DNA of 64,000 nucleotides from Nannobrachium achirus. Taxonomy: Eukaryota > Chordata > Actinopteri > Myctophiformes > Myctophidae. The notes under the pieces are model-generated. The model worked only from the letters and a program-made list of their open reading frames with translations. It was not told the origin of the DNA and ran no database searches. Each line of letters starts with the position of its first letter. Within the stretch, counting starts at the first letter, position 1. Shown piece by piece: positions 34,090 through 45,489 of the stretch. Made by a program: the position numbers and the translations under genes. The stretch is taken from NCBI GenBank assembly GCA_963921795.1, contig OY997643.1:12038052-12102051 (forward strand). Reading direction: 5' to 3'.

Positions 34090-35712
34090 ATGGAGTTTGA
34101 AACGTTGACGAGGAAACATGGTTTCAAAGTCACCGTTGTTTCCTTGTTCTGTGCAGGAATGCAGTGTAGCCGTTGCAAAGGTGGTCGGAGCAGCAAGTGT
34201 AAAGTCCGCTGCCAGGTTGAATGGTGGTGTGGTGATTTTTGTCGATGAGGTGGAGAAGGCAAACACAGTTGTTGCAAACGGTGTGGTGATAAAAGACACC
34301 TTTGTGTCTGTAACGCCTCTCGCTACACCTGCGACTAAAGTTTTAATGTCAAACATCCCCCCGTTCATAAGCGATCAGCTCATTGTTAAAGGAGCTATAG
34401 TCAACTTTTTCTTGAAAAACGGATGCTAAAATAAAAATAATGTTTCGAAAATATTTTATAAAAAAATAAGCTTCATACATGTGTTTCTAATTAAACAATT
34501 ACCACAAAAAGCGTAAAATAATAAAATATTCATTTTGGCCATTGTCAGACCGACACTTTGTTTACATTCTAGTTTATTCTTTGATAGTGTTAGACTAGGA
34601 TGTAAACAAAGTGTCGGCCCGACAATGGCCAAAATGATTATTTTATCATTATTTTACGCTTTTTGTGGTCTTTTTTTAATAGAAACACATATATGAAGCT
34701 TATTTTTTTTATAAAATATTTTCGAAACATTATTTTTATTTTAGCATCCGTTTTTCAAGAAAAAGTTGACTATAGCTCCTTTAAAGAGCTGGCCAGGTTC
34801 GGTAAAGTTGTGTCGCCAGTCAGAAAGTTGGCTTTGACTTACATGTAGTGTCACACAGGAGAATGCTTTTCATGATCTTAAATGACAGGACACGGGAAAT
34901 GAATATAACTTTTAAGTTAACTGTAGATGGCTTTGATTACACTCTTTATGTCACTGCAGACTGAAACAACATGAAATGTTTTGGCTGTGGCGAAGAAGAT
35001 CATTCGATTAGATCGTGCCCAGAGCGTCCGCCCACTGCGACCGTTGCAGGGGCGAGTGGGAAAGGGGGGAGTAGGGGTGCTCCATGGGGGCGCCCTGCTA
35101 CTGCAGGAGGTGAGGTTGTTGTACGGGAGGATGACGCTGAAGGGGGGAATGGTGGAAATGGGCAACAATAAAATCGTGGAGGGGTAGGAGAGGAGGTGGA
35201 GTGTGGTGAACCTGAAGCTGATCAGCCTACTGTTAACACAGAAAATGATTTGTTGAACACTCAAGAGAACAGTGGTCCTAGTGGCAGCCAAGTGGAGGGG
35301 GCTGGGGTAGAGGGACAGCTAGCTGATGTTGATATGGGAGGGGAGGAGGAGAACTTAGGGGTGGGGAGACAAAAAATAAAGGCAAACAGTTCAGATGGGT
35401 CACAAGCCAAAAAGGGGACAGCTGAAGAAAAACAAAATGACTCTGAATCAGATGGTTGGGAAAATGATGATGCAGGTTGTTATGAGCTGTCGGAAATGAA
35501 ACAATTTCTGCAGAAAACAAAAAATGAGAGATGATTGAAAATTTAAAAACATTTCTCTGGAAAACTGAAGTTTGTGAGATCAGCCAAATTAAATATGAAG
35601 AAAAAATGACGGGGGGCTCTCACTGAACAAGAGATTTGCAGGTTGAAAAAAAAAAAGATTACAAAGGTTAATCAAGAGTTGAACGATGATACTGATAAAC
35701 AGACAGCTTAAT
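34090..35712 (+). pseudogene. Tx1-like LINE ORF1, longest copy (copy 3), split by the TTAA palindrome
   Basis: The N-terminal part (34090-34385) is as in copy 2. After the 391 bp insert, the frame resumes with KELARFGKVVSPVRKLA, which would join the N-terminal half at a KEL codon run if the insert were absent. Further on, from 34971, MKCFGCGEEDHSIRSCPE is a CCHC zinc knuckle (C-x2-C-x4-H-x4-C), followed by a Gly-rich then acidic linker and ELSEMKQFLQKTKN, the family's C-terminal pattern. A stop at about 35168 (TAA after GNGQQ) splits the tail, and the region between the N-terminal half and the knuckle is shortened. ORF2 is absent. It cannot be functional as it stands. Confidence 0.75.
34386..34784. 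mobile_element. 391 bp palindromic TTAA-target insertion in ORF1 (copy 3)
   Basis: It starts AGGAGCTATAGTCAAC and ends with its reverse complement (34390-34780), flanked by TTAA. The arms pair over nearly their full length, including the TTTTGGCCATTGTC block. A TTAA target fits piggyBac or Kolobok; the very long arms and lack of coding make it a foldback MITE. Confidence 0.85.
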
Positions 35713-36583
35713 GTCTTGTCATGTTTATGATCCTTTTTCATCCTAATATTTTAGTCATGTACAAGGTTTGTTTGGTGCTGTTTTAGGGTTCCCTCTCTGT
35801 ACCGATCCCTCTTTTTCGCCTTGCTTTGCTTTTAATGGGCATGAAGATTTTCTATTGGGTCTGTTGGACTGGACAATGCTGGAGAATGCTGCATGCCCAT
35901 AGGCTACTGGTGCATGGAATAACCGCTGGTTGGTGGGGCCAGGATGGGCCTGTAATGCAGTCCAACCAGAAGCCACTCACAGACTGTGTGGCAATAAGGG
36001 TCACTGGAGTGCATATTGTAAGGAGACGATGAGTCAGCAGCTGATCTGTCAGTGGAGGAGGACTCGGTGCAGAGAGGGAGCTTAGAGGTGACAGCATCAA
36101 ACAATTGGATTAACTTTTTGTATCAATGGATTATTTTTGTAAATGTACCTAGGCTAGAATATGGGAGGATTTATTGTGTGGCTGGAAAAACTGATATAAT
36201 TTAAAGGAAATGTCATTTTGTCGTTGCTCAAGAAAAAGTGCCTGGAGCCTTTTTTTTTATTGTCATCGCTGTGCTGATGTGAGAATAATATGAACAGTAT
36301 TTGGACAATATTGTTTAAATAAAAGGGATTTTTAAAAGTCAAAAAGTCTCTCTCTCAGTATTTAATTGATCAGTAACAGGGGGTTCCCTGTCTCTCCAGC
36401 TCTTTACTAAACATAAAATGCATGAGAGAGAATTCACACAGGATAGATTATAAACAAGTGAAACTGGAACACTCTAAAGCTGATACTGTATATACAGTAG
36501 GTACTCTTTCCTGATTGGCTGAAATTGGCAACCCACTTGAAAATGTATTTGAGGTTTATTAGAGAGCTGGATAGACAGTGAGA

Positions 36584-37190
36584 CTGTTACTGAACAAACA
36601 CTCTATAGCAATGATTACTATCACAATATAGAGCTATTTAACTCTGTTACTGAACAAACACTCTATAGCAATGATACTATCACAATATATAGCTATTTAA
36701 CACTGTTACTGAACAAACACTCTATAGCAATGATACTATCACAATATAGAGCTATTTAACTCTGTTACTGAACAAACACTCTATAGCAATGATCACTATC
36801 ACAATATAGAGCTATTTAACTCTGTTACTGAACAAACACTCTATAGCAATGATTACTATCACAATATATAGCTATTTAACACTGTTACTGAATAAACACT
36901 CTATAGCAATGATACTATCACAATATATAGCTATTTAACACTGTTACTGAACAAACACTCTATAGCAATGATTACTATCACAATATAGAGCTATTTAACT
37001 CTGTTACTGAACAAACACTCTATAGCCATGATTACTATCACAATATATAGCTATTTAACACTGTTACTGAACAAACACTATAGCAATGATACACTATCAC
37101 AATATAAAGCTATTTAACTCTGTTTCTGACAAACACTATAGCAATGATACTATCACAATATAGAGCTATTTAACTCTGTTGTTACTGAAC
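36584..37190 (+). repeat. 60 bp satellite, about ten units
   Basis: Units read CTGTTACTGAACAAACACTC, TATAGCAATGATTACTATCA, CAATATAGAGCTATTTAACT. They vary by 1-5 base deletions and by AA/TA, AGAG/ATAG differences. Confidence 0.95.
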
Positions 37191-37422
37191 AAACAATTCA
37201 ATTCAAAGGAGCTTTATTGGCCTGAGGAAACATATGTTTACATTGCCAAAGCAACTTTCAAAACATAATACAAAACTGAATATATACAGTTGGAGGGGGG
37301 TACAGTATTGTGTAAACAGAGCTATGTCACATTGTTTTGTTATGTATATTCAGGCAGTACATGAAGCAGAAGAAAAAAAAACAGTTATAAACAAAAACAA
37401 CGTTATGCAAAATAACAGCTAA
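37191..37422 (-). mobile_element. LINE 3' tail fragment
   Basis: The sequence TTCAATTCAAAGGAGCTTTA with TTGGCCTGAGGAAACATATG is, on the minus strand, an AATAAAGC-type LINE 3' end finishing in TTGAATTGAA repeats. A sister copy lies at about 43353-43560. No ORF remains. Confidence 0.5.
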
Positions 37423-37881
37423 GAGAATCTTATAATGTGCTTTTATTTGAAACATATGTATTTTGCTTATATTAATACGCATGTGCTGTGTCATTAAAGA
37501 TGGACTGTGACCCAGTGTTTGCGACAGGCTTAGCCTATTTGATTAACTCAAACTACAGTGACTGGTTATCACCATATTGCTTAGCCTGTGATGAACTCAA
37601 ACATACAATGACTTTCTGTCTCATTTAACTGTGGTAAAAGAATGTAAACTGATTAATCCAATCAAAAGCATCAGCTTTTGATTGTCCCATGACCGCTTGT
37701 TGATTAACTTGCTGCTTGTACCTTGAACCTTGGAGGTGTGTGTTTTAATTCCTGGTCCCTATACTACTATTGTCTTTAATGTGGTCAGGAGATATTGTCT
37801 TTGCTGTTTTTGGAGGAATGCTACAGTATATGGAGGAATGCTGTAAATGGAGGAATGCTGTATTCTGGACATATCTCTGAA

Positions 37882-38867
37882 CTAGAAAAGAACATTTCTA
37901 AGAAATTTTAAGTGTGCCTGCAGCTCGCTAAGTCTGTGCAACCTTGTGTAGCGGTTGGTGTTAGTGTTTCGTTTTGAGAGGGTCGTTCCCCCTGAAAAAC
38001 ACGTTTTGTCATGAAACGGTTACGTTTTGCGCGTTTGTGGTGCCCCCTATGGGTCGAAGTGGAAATGCTTTTGGGTATATGTTCAGTATAGCGCCCCCCA
38101 CTTGTGGTTAAAATTTGGTGTTGACTGGATGTTTCGTTTGTGATTTATGGCTACTTCTTACAAAACGGGCTCCTCCCGCTAACTTTGGAACCCTGTTACG
38201 GAAGAACGGTATGGACTATCAAAATATCGTTTAAATATGTTTATCGCATGAGTCCATAGATCGTGTGTATCGATTTTTGTGACATTTGGAGAAAATATGT
38301 AGGAAAAGGAGCAAAAAGTGTGTTTTGAAGAAAATTCAAAATGGCGGAAAATCTATCCTGACGCAAATGGGCGTGGCCTATATGAGGAGATGCGTCATGA
38401 CCCAAGGAATCCAGGGAAAACTGAATTTTAATTTTCCGACCCACGGTTCAAGAGTTACAGGCCGAAAGGTAAAGTGGACTGTTATAGCGCCACCATGAGG
38501 CCAACTGACGAAATTATTTTTTATTTAATCCTTGATATCATTATAAATCTCCTCTCCAAGTTTTGAAACTGTAGCCCCTATGGTTTGCGAGAAAAAAAAT
38601 ATTGAATGTGAGTTTTTGCGATTCCCATTATAAGTCAATGGGTAAAATTAATTCACTAATAAATTAATATCAATTAAACGATACAACTTTTCTCTTAGAA
38701 AAGTAATAGCACCCCATTCCCGGCCGAGGCGCACGTTTTGATGTATATATTGCGGCGGTGGTGTAAATCGTGCGGCACTTATTACGTGCCGAAATTTTGT
38801 CGGAATATATATATAAGTATGGCGGATTACAATAAGTGTTTTGCCATTGCATGGCAGGCACACTTAA
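37882..38867 (-). mobile_element. 986 bp insertion with asymmetric inverted ends (Helentron-like)
   Basis: The empty site in sister copies is CTCTGAATAAACC; the insert falls between A and T with no clear duplication. On the minus strand it begins TTAAGTGTGCCTGC; the reverse complement of this lies about 25 bases inside the other end, followed by a small hairpin (ATTTCTTAGAAAT) and a terminal CTAG. Such asymmetric ends suit Helentron-type non-autonomous elements. A monomer related to the 130 bp satellite lies inside at about 38262-38345. Confidence 0.5.
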
Positions 38868-39059
38868 TAAACCAGGTGTTGTTACTTCGTATTCGCTCTC
38901 CTATTTCGGCCTCGCTTCACGGTAACTTGAGCACTTTCAGACTCAAGGTTTTTATCCAAAAGGTTTAAGAAAAACCTAGCTATCACTCCAGCTTGTAGAT
39001 CTGCCTTTTGGGGGGGAATGTGGTCAATGCTATTATTCATAATGATTTTCACCTTTCTT

Positions 39060-39109
<50 letters not shown>

Positions 39110-39118
39110 GTGCATGCA

Positions 39119-39279
39119 TACCTTTGGACAAATCCAAAGGTGGGGGAGTGTGTTTTATGATTAATGACAATTGGTGTAATCAGAGCTCTGTGCACGAGTT
39201 ACAGTCGTTTTGCTCTCCAGATCTAGAATTCATTGCTCTGCTATGTAGACCATACTTTTTGCCAAGAGAATTTACAGCT
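39119..39279 (+). pseudogene. LINE endonuclease-domain fragment
   Basis: About 50 codons read DKSKGGGVCFMINDNWC, then SFCSPDLEFIALLCRPYFLP and REFT. This matches the middle of the apurinic-type endonuclease domain of LINE ORF2 (the GGG-C motif and the SPDLE stretch). Neither the catalytic N-terminus nor the SDH motif is included. Confidence 0.65.
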
Positions 39280-39767
39280 GTAGGGGGAGAGCGGGGTAAA
39301 CTGAGACACTTTTTACATTGTCTCCCCTATAGGCGAACTAAAAGATATATCAGTAAAAATGTACACATTTATCAGTAATCTGGGATGTTTCCTAACAATG
39401 GAAGTTATCAGAACATATTCAAGACAAAAGGCAGAGAAAATATGATTGTTTTTAAAAAAGTGGTCTTGTGTTTCAGTTTACCCCAGGACCGGGGTAAACT
39501 GAGACAGACCAGAGAATCAACGGGGTAAAGTGATCCACTCACTTTTTTCACTTTAAAACTACCATTAAAACACAAAAACGTGTTTACCAAACTTTCCTCA
39601 GTTGATCCTTATGTAATTTCTCCTGTAGAATGCATTTCTGCAAAGTATATTGTTGTATTGTGCATAACTAATGAGATAATTAGCAAATTTAGTCCAATAT
39701 GCTAATTATCTCATTAATTATGCACAACACATAAAAAATATATATCAGAAATGGGTTCAACCTTGAA
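39280..39767. repeat. palindrome-bearing repeat next to the endonuclease fragment
   Basis: It contains GGGGTAAACTGAGACA copies (about 39293 and 39491) and a strong palindrome at 39658-39727 (TTGTGCATAA to TTATGCACAA, stem about 30). The element class is not identified. Confidence 0.6.
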
Positions 39768-40236
39768 CCTTGCGTGTGTGAGGTGAGCGGAGGGTGGCGT
39801 GGAGTGAGGTTTCTAGGAGCGAGTGAGCTTGTTTTCTATCTTACTGTTTAAAGTGATTGTTTTATTCATTGTGTGTAGTGTTTAATCACCGCTGACTGCC
39901 GTGCGCGGTGCGTCGCGGAGGCGGCCGCTGTTATCGGCGGCGGCATGGAGTTTGAAACGTTGACGAGGAAACATGGTTTTAAAGGCACCGTTGTTTCCTT
40001 GTTCTGTGGAGGAATGCAGTGTAGCCGTTGCAAAGGTGGTCGGAGCAGCAAGTGTAAAGTCCGCTGCCAGGTTGAATGGTGGTGTGGTGATTTTTGTCGA
40101 TGAGGTGGAGAAGGCAAACACAGTTGTTGCAAACGTTGTGGTGATAAAAGACACCTTTAGGTAACGCCTCTCGCTACACCTGCGACTAAAGTTTTAATGT
40201 CAAACATCCCCCCGTTCATAAGCGATCAGCTCATTG

Positions 40237-40629
40237 TTAAAGGAGCTATAGTCATCGTTTTCTTGAAAAACGGATGCTAAAATAAAAATAATGTTTCGAA
40301 AATATTTTATAAAAAAATAAGCTTCATACATGTGTTTCTAATTAATAAATGACCACAAAAAGCTTAAAATAATGATAAAATATTCATTTTGGCCATTGTC
40401 AGACCAACACTTTGTTTACATTCTAGTTTATTCTAGTTAGTGTTAGACTAGGATGTAAACAAAGTGACGGCCCGACAATGGCCAAAATGATTATTTTATC
40501 ATTATTTTACGCTTTTTGTGGTCATTTTTTAATAGAAACACATATGAAGCTTATTTTTTTTATAAAATATTTTCGAAACATTATTTTTATTTTAGCATCC
40601 GTTGAAAAAGTTGACTACAGCTCCTTTAA
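40237..40629. mobile_element. palindromic TTAA-target insertion (copy 4)
   Basis: It is the same element as in copy 3 (40241-40625), with a small deletion near the right end (GTTGAAAAAG). Confidence 0.85.
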
Positions 40630-40839
40630 AGAGCTGGCCAGTTTCGGTAAAGTTGTGTCGCCAGTCTGAAAGTTGGCTTCAGGTTGTAAAGCGCCTGAAC
40701 TGAAGCATACATGTAGTGTCACACAGGAGAATGCTTTTCATGATCTTAAATGACAGGACACAGGAAATGAATATAACTTTTAAGTTAACTGTAGATGGCT
40801 TTGATTACACTCTTTATGCCACTACAGACTGAGACAACA

Positions 40840-41395
40840 TGAAATGTTTTGGCTGTGGCGAAGAAGATCATTGATTAGATCGTGCCCAGAGCGGCCGCCC
40901 ACTGCGACCGGTGCAGGGGCGAGTGGGAAAGGGGGGAGTAGCGGTGCTCCATGGGGGCGCCCTGCTACTTCAGGAGGTGAGGTTGTTGTACGGGAGGATG
41001 AAGCTGAAGGGGGGAATGGTGGAAATGGGCAACAAGAAAATCGTGGAGGGGTAGGAGAGGAGGTGGAGTGTGGTGAACCTGAAGCTGATCAGCCTACTGT
41101 AAACACAGAAAATGATTTGTTGAACACTCAAGAGAACAGTGGTCCTAATGGCAGCCAAGTGGAGGGGGCTGGGGTAGAGGGACAGCTAGCTGATGTTGAT
41201 ATGGGAGGGGAGGAGGAGAACATAGGGGTGGGGAGACCAAAAATAAAGGCAAACAGTTCAGATGGGTCACAAGCCAAAAAGGGGACAGCTGAAGAAAAAC
41301 AAAATGACTCTGAATCAGATGGTTGGGAAAATGATGATGCAGGTTGTTATGAGCTGTCGGAAATGAAACAATTTCTGCAGAAAACAAAAAATTAG
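40840..41395 (+). pseudogene. Tx1-like ORF1 C-terminal half (copy 4)
   Basis: The acidic linker is open here from the knuckle to the C-terminal stop (ELSEMKQFLQKTKN then TAG), unlike in copies 3 and 8, which have an in-frame TAA. One base is missing within the knuckle, so the CFGCGEEDH part and the RSCPE part are in different frames. Confidence 0.7.
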
Positions 41396-42479
41396 AGATG
41401 ATTGAAAATTGAAAAACATTTCTCTGGAAAACTGAAGTTTGTGGGATCAGCCAAATTAAATATGAAGAAAAAAGGACGGGGGGGGGGGGGGGGGGGGGCT
41501 CTCACTGAACAAGAGATTTGCAGGTAAAAAAAAAAAAAGAAAACATTACAAAGGTTAATCAAGAGTTGAACGATGACACTGATAAACAGACAGCTTAATG
41601 TCTTGTCATGTTTATGATCCTTTTTCATCCTAATATTTTAGTCATGTACGAGGTTTGTTTGGTGCTGTTTTAGGGTTCCCTCTCTGTACCGATCCCTCTT
41701 TTTCGCCTTGCTTTGCTTTTAATGGGCATGAAGATTTTCTATTGGGTCTGTTGGACTGGACAATGCTGGAGAATGCTGCATGCCCATAGGCTACTGGTGC
41801 ATGGAATAACCGCTGGTTGGTGGGGCCAGGATGGGCCTGTAATGCAGTCCAACCAGAAGCCACTCACAGACGGTGTGGCAATAAGGGTCACTGGAGTGCA
41901 TATTGTAAGGAGACCACTGGACGATGAGTCAGCAGCTGATCTGTCAGTGGAGGAGGACTCGGTGCAGAGCGGGAGCTTAGAGGTGACAGCATCAAACAAT
42001 TGGATTAACTTTTTGTATCAATGGATTATTTTTGTAAATGTACCTAGGCTAGAATATGGGAGGATTTATTGTGTGGCTGGAAAAAACTGATATAATTTAA
42101 AGGAAAATGTAATTTTGTTGTTGCTCAAGAAAAAGTGCCTGAGCCTTTTTTTTTTATTGTCATCGCTGTGCTGATGTGAGAATAATATGAACAGTATTTG
42201 GACAATATTGTTTAAATAAAAGGGATTTTAAAAGTCAAAAAGTCTCTCTCTCAGTATTTAATTGATCAGTAACAGGGGGTTCCCTGTCTCTCCAGCTCTT
42301 TACTAAACATAAAATGCATGAGAGAGAACTCACACAGGATAGATTATAAACAAGTGAAACTGGAACACTCTAAAGCTGATACTGTATATACAGTAGGTAC
42401 TCTTTCCTGATTGGCTGAAATTGGCAACCCACTTGAAAATGTATTTGAGGTTTATTAGAGAGCTGGATAGACAGTGAGA

Positions 42480-43214
42480 CTGTTACTGAACAAACACTCT
42501 ATAGCAATGATTACTATCACAATATAGAGCTATTTAACACTGTTACTGAACAAACACTCTATAGCAATGATTACTATCACAATATAGAGCTATTTAACTC
42601 TGTTACTGAACAAACACTCTATAGCAATGATTACTATCACAATAAAGAGCTATTTAACTCTGTTACTGAACAAACACTCTGTAGCAATGATTACTATCAC
42701 AATATAGAGCTATTTAACTCTGTTACTGAACAAACACTATAGCAATGATTACTATCACAATATAGAGCTATTTAACTCTGTTACTGAACAAACACTTTAT
42801 AGCAATGATTACTATCACACTATAGAGCTATTTAACTCTGTTACTGAACAAACACTCTATAGCAATGATTACTATCACAATATAGAGCTATTTAACACTG
42901 TTACTGAACAAACACTCTATAGCAATGATTACTATCACAATAAAGAGCTATTTAACTCTGTTACTGAACAAACACTCTGTAGCAATGATTACTATCACAA
43001 TATAGAGCTATTTAACTCTGTTACTGAACAAACACTATAGCAATGATTACTATCACAATATAGAGCTATTTAACTCTGTTACTGAACAAACACTATAGCA
43101 ATGATTACTATCACAATATAGAGCTATTTAACTCTGTTACTGAACAAACACTATAGCAATGATACTATCACAATATAGAGCTATTTAACTCTGTTACTGA
43201 ACAAACACTCTACA
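42480..43214 (+). repeat. 60 bp satellite, about twelve units
   Basis: This is the same repeat as at 36584, with units such as CTGTTACTGAACAAACACTC. Some blocks of units recur as a pair within the array (variants AATAAAGAG and CTGTAGC), showing local duplication. Confidence 0.95.
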
Positions 43215-43580
43215 ACGTCAACTAAAAGGATACTCAGGTAAGCCTTGCGGCTTATTTCCATTGAGATCCTTCTCTTTAACTCATATAACATTGACAGACA
43301 GAAGTAGAACACTGCTATGCAGTAGATATAATCAGAGAAAAACAATTACATTAATTCAATTCAAAGGAGCTTTATTGGCCTGAGAAAACATATGTTTACA
43401 TTGCCAAAGCAACTTTGAAAACATAATAAAAAACTGAATATATACAGTTGGAGGGGGTACAGCATTGTGTATGTCACATTTCTTCGTTATGTATATTCAG
43501 GCAGTACATGAAGCAGAAAAAAACAGTTATAAACAAAAATGCAAAATAACAGCTATTTACATAGAAGGCTAAAGGCGAGG

Positions 43581-43789
43581 GTAAGGTTTGGCTCGATTTA
43601 TTGTTACCAGTTTCGAGTTGCAGGCGCCTAATAGTGCCTTCTAAGCGGTTTTACAGTAAAGGGTCCATTTGGTTCCATGTGTACACAGACCCTCAGACAG
43701 ACAGACAGGCAGGCAGGCAGACAGACAGACAGACCTTTTTTTGTTATTTTTCACCTTCCTCTCGTACTCTTGCTCTCTTTCTCTCTCTG

Positions 43790-43876
<87 letters not shown>
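43581..43876. repeat. junction with CAGA and GT microsatellites
   Basis: CAGA/CAGG units lie at 43696-43735 and (GT)n at 43795-43877. The preceding 100 bp do not match the other rounds. Confidence 0.8.
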
Positions 43877-43879
<3 letters not shown>

Positions 43880-44425
43880 CTTGTTTTTTAATTTGATTCT
43901 TAAAGTGACAGTAACCCTTTAGGTGACAGGCCCCCTTTAAGTGAATGTGGCCTACATCCGATCTGGCCTAGATATGGCCTACATCTTGACACAAACAGGT
44001 CAAAGTTTCGCCCCGGTGCCCTTACCACCACTGAATCTATGAGTCATGATGGGTTGTTCACTTACAACTGGTTTAGACCTTACATTGGATGACTCGCAAC
44101 TAGATTTTGGAATACTCCATGATAAAGAGAATCTTATAATGTGCTTTTATTTGAAACATGTGTATTTTGCTTAAATTAATACGCATGTGCTGTGTAATTA
44201 AAGATGGACTGTGACTCAGTGTTTGCGACAGGCTTAGCCTATTTGATTAACTCAAACTACAGTGACTTGCTATCTCCAAATTGCTTAGCCTGTGATGAAC
44301 TCAAACATACAATGACTTTCTGTTTCATTTAACTGTGGTCAAAGAATGTAAACTGATTAATCCAATCAAAAGCATCAGATTTTGATTGTCCCATGACCGC
44401 TTGTTGATTAACTTGCTGCTTGTAC
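43877..44425 (+). repeat. A segment (round 3)
   Basis: Closely matches 32925-33446. Confidence 0.85.
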
Positions 44426-45489
44426 CTTGAACCTTGGAGGTGTGTGTTTTAATTCCTGGTCCCTATACTACTATTGTCTTTAATGTGGTCAGGAGATATT
44501 GTCTTTGCTGTTTTTGGAGGAATGCTGTATATGGAGGAATGCTATATTTACCCAGGGGGCAAACCAGACTTTTTTTTAGGAAACCTGCATTTGCCCCGAC
44601 ATACAAAGTTGTCCACCAGAAATATTATCTATGACCCAGTAGGATTACAACCTATATGGACAACCCGGTCAATTTGTACAACAAAGTCCAATATGGCCGC
44701 CTCAATATTAGCCCCTATTAGTTTTAATGGGGGGTGAATAGGGCAAAATTTTAAACTGAGAGATATTTCCACGAAACTTCACAGGATGATCAATGGTATA
44801 AATACGATTTATTTTTGTATTGCAAGTTTCCTTGAAATCCAATATGGCCACCACAACATGGCCACCATAATATAAGCGCCCAGAAAATAGGTTTGGCTCT
44901 AACTTCTGAACCAGATGAGCTAGAAATGCAAAGTTGGTGTCTATTGCATGGTTTCTGACCACAAGAGACTTAAAGGTGATATAGCCTATATTTTAAAAAT
45001 AACTATATAAGTATTTTAGCCCTCATTTCCCTCTATACATCCAGGACGTATAGAGGGAAGAGCTCATCGACACACAGCATAATAGAGTGAGCAGGACAAA
45101 CTTAGGTGGTCAGGATAAAAGTAAAAACTGTCAGCAATGACAGAGACCAATCAGTAAAGCTGGTATTTATAAAGGTCAGTGTGACCTGGCAATACACACA
45201 ATTAAGTCAGAGCAGTGTGGCATTTCTAACATTTGAGCTTGCAAATGGACAGTGAACTGAGTGTCAAACTTGTTCTGTGCTGGTTAGTGATCACTCTAAT
45301 CAATTAAAGCATCAAAGAAGAATTACCTGGTCAAGAAACATGCTAGGTCACCTGCTACTAAATAGACACTTTTAACCAATAGAAGCCAACGTTGGGTTTA
45401 GTTTACTTTTTTCATCATCCTTAAAGAGACCACTGATCACAACTTGAACACCAAGAGGAGTTATTGGTAAGTTGCTAACGTCTTAAAGC

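Larger units (their letters stand above)
34785..37430 (+). repeat. C-I segment (round 2)
   Basis: It holds the ORF1 C-terminal half, about 700 bp of decayed sequence (35713-36360; frames contain ACCGATCCCTCTTTTTCG and AGGAGACGATGAGTCAGC, no recognised product), the 60 bp satellite, and a LINE 3' tail. Sister copies start at 40630 and 60507. Confidence 0.8.
37717..40236 (+). repeat. B unit, copy 4, with two insertions
   Basis: The unit is cut at 37881 by a 986 bp element and again at about 39119-39767 by LINE and palindromic sequence. ORF1 starts at 39945; a small deletion at about 40158 ends the frame at KDTF. CT tract at 39064-39106. Confidence 0.8.
40630..43580 (+). repeat. C-I segment (round 3)
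   Basis: It carries the ORF1 C-terminal half, a poly-G run (about 41479-41498), the decayed 700 bp block, the 60 bp satellite (42480-43214) and a LINE 3' tail (about 43353-43560). Confidence 0.85.

Noticed and set aside
35755-36100. Conserved frames in the three C-I copies after ORF1
   Set aside because: They are conserved only because the copies are recent duplicates; the frames carry stops and I could not align them with LINE ORF2.
36584-37190. CRISPR-like regular repeat
   Set aside because: The 60 bp units are contiguous with no unique spacers, and the genome is eukaryotic.
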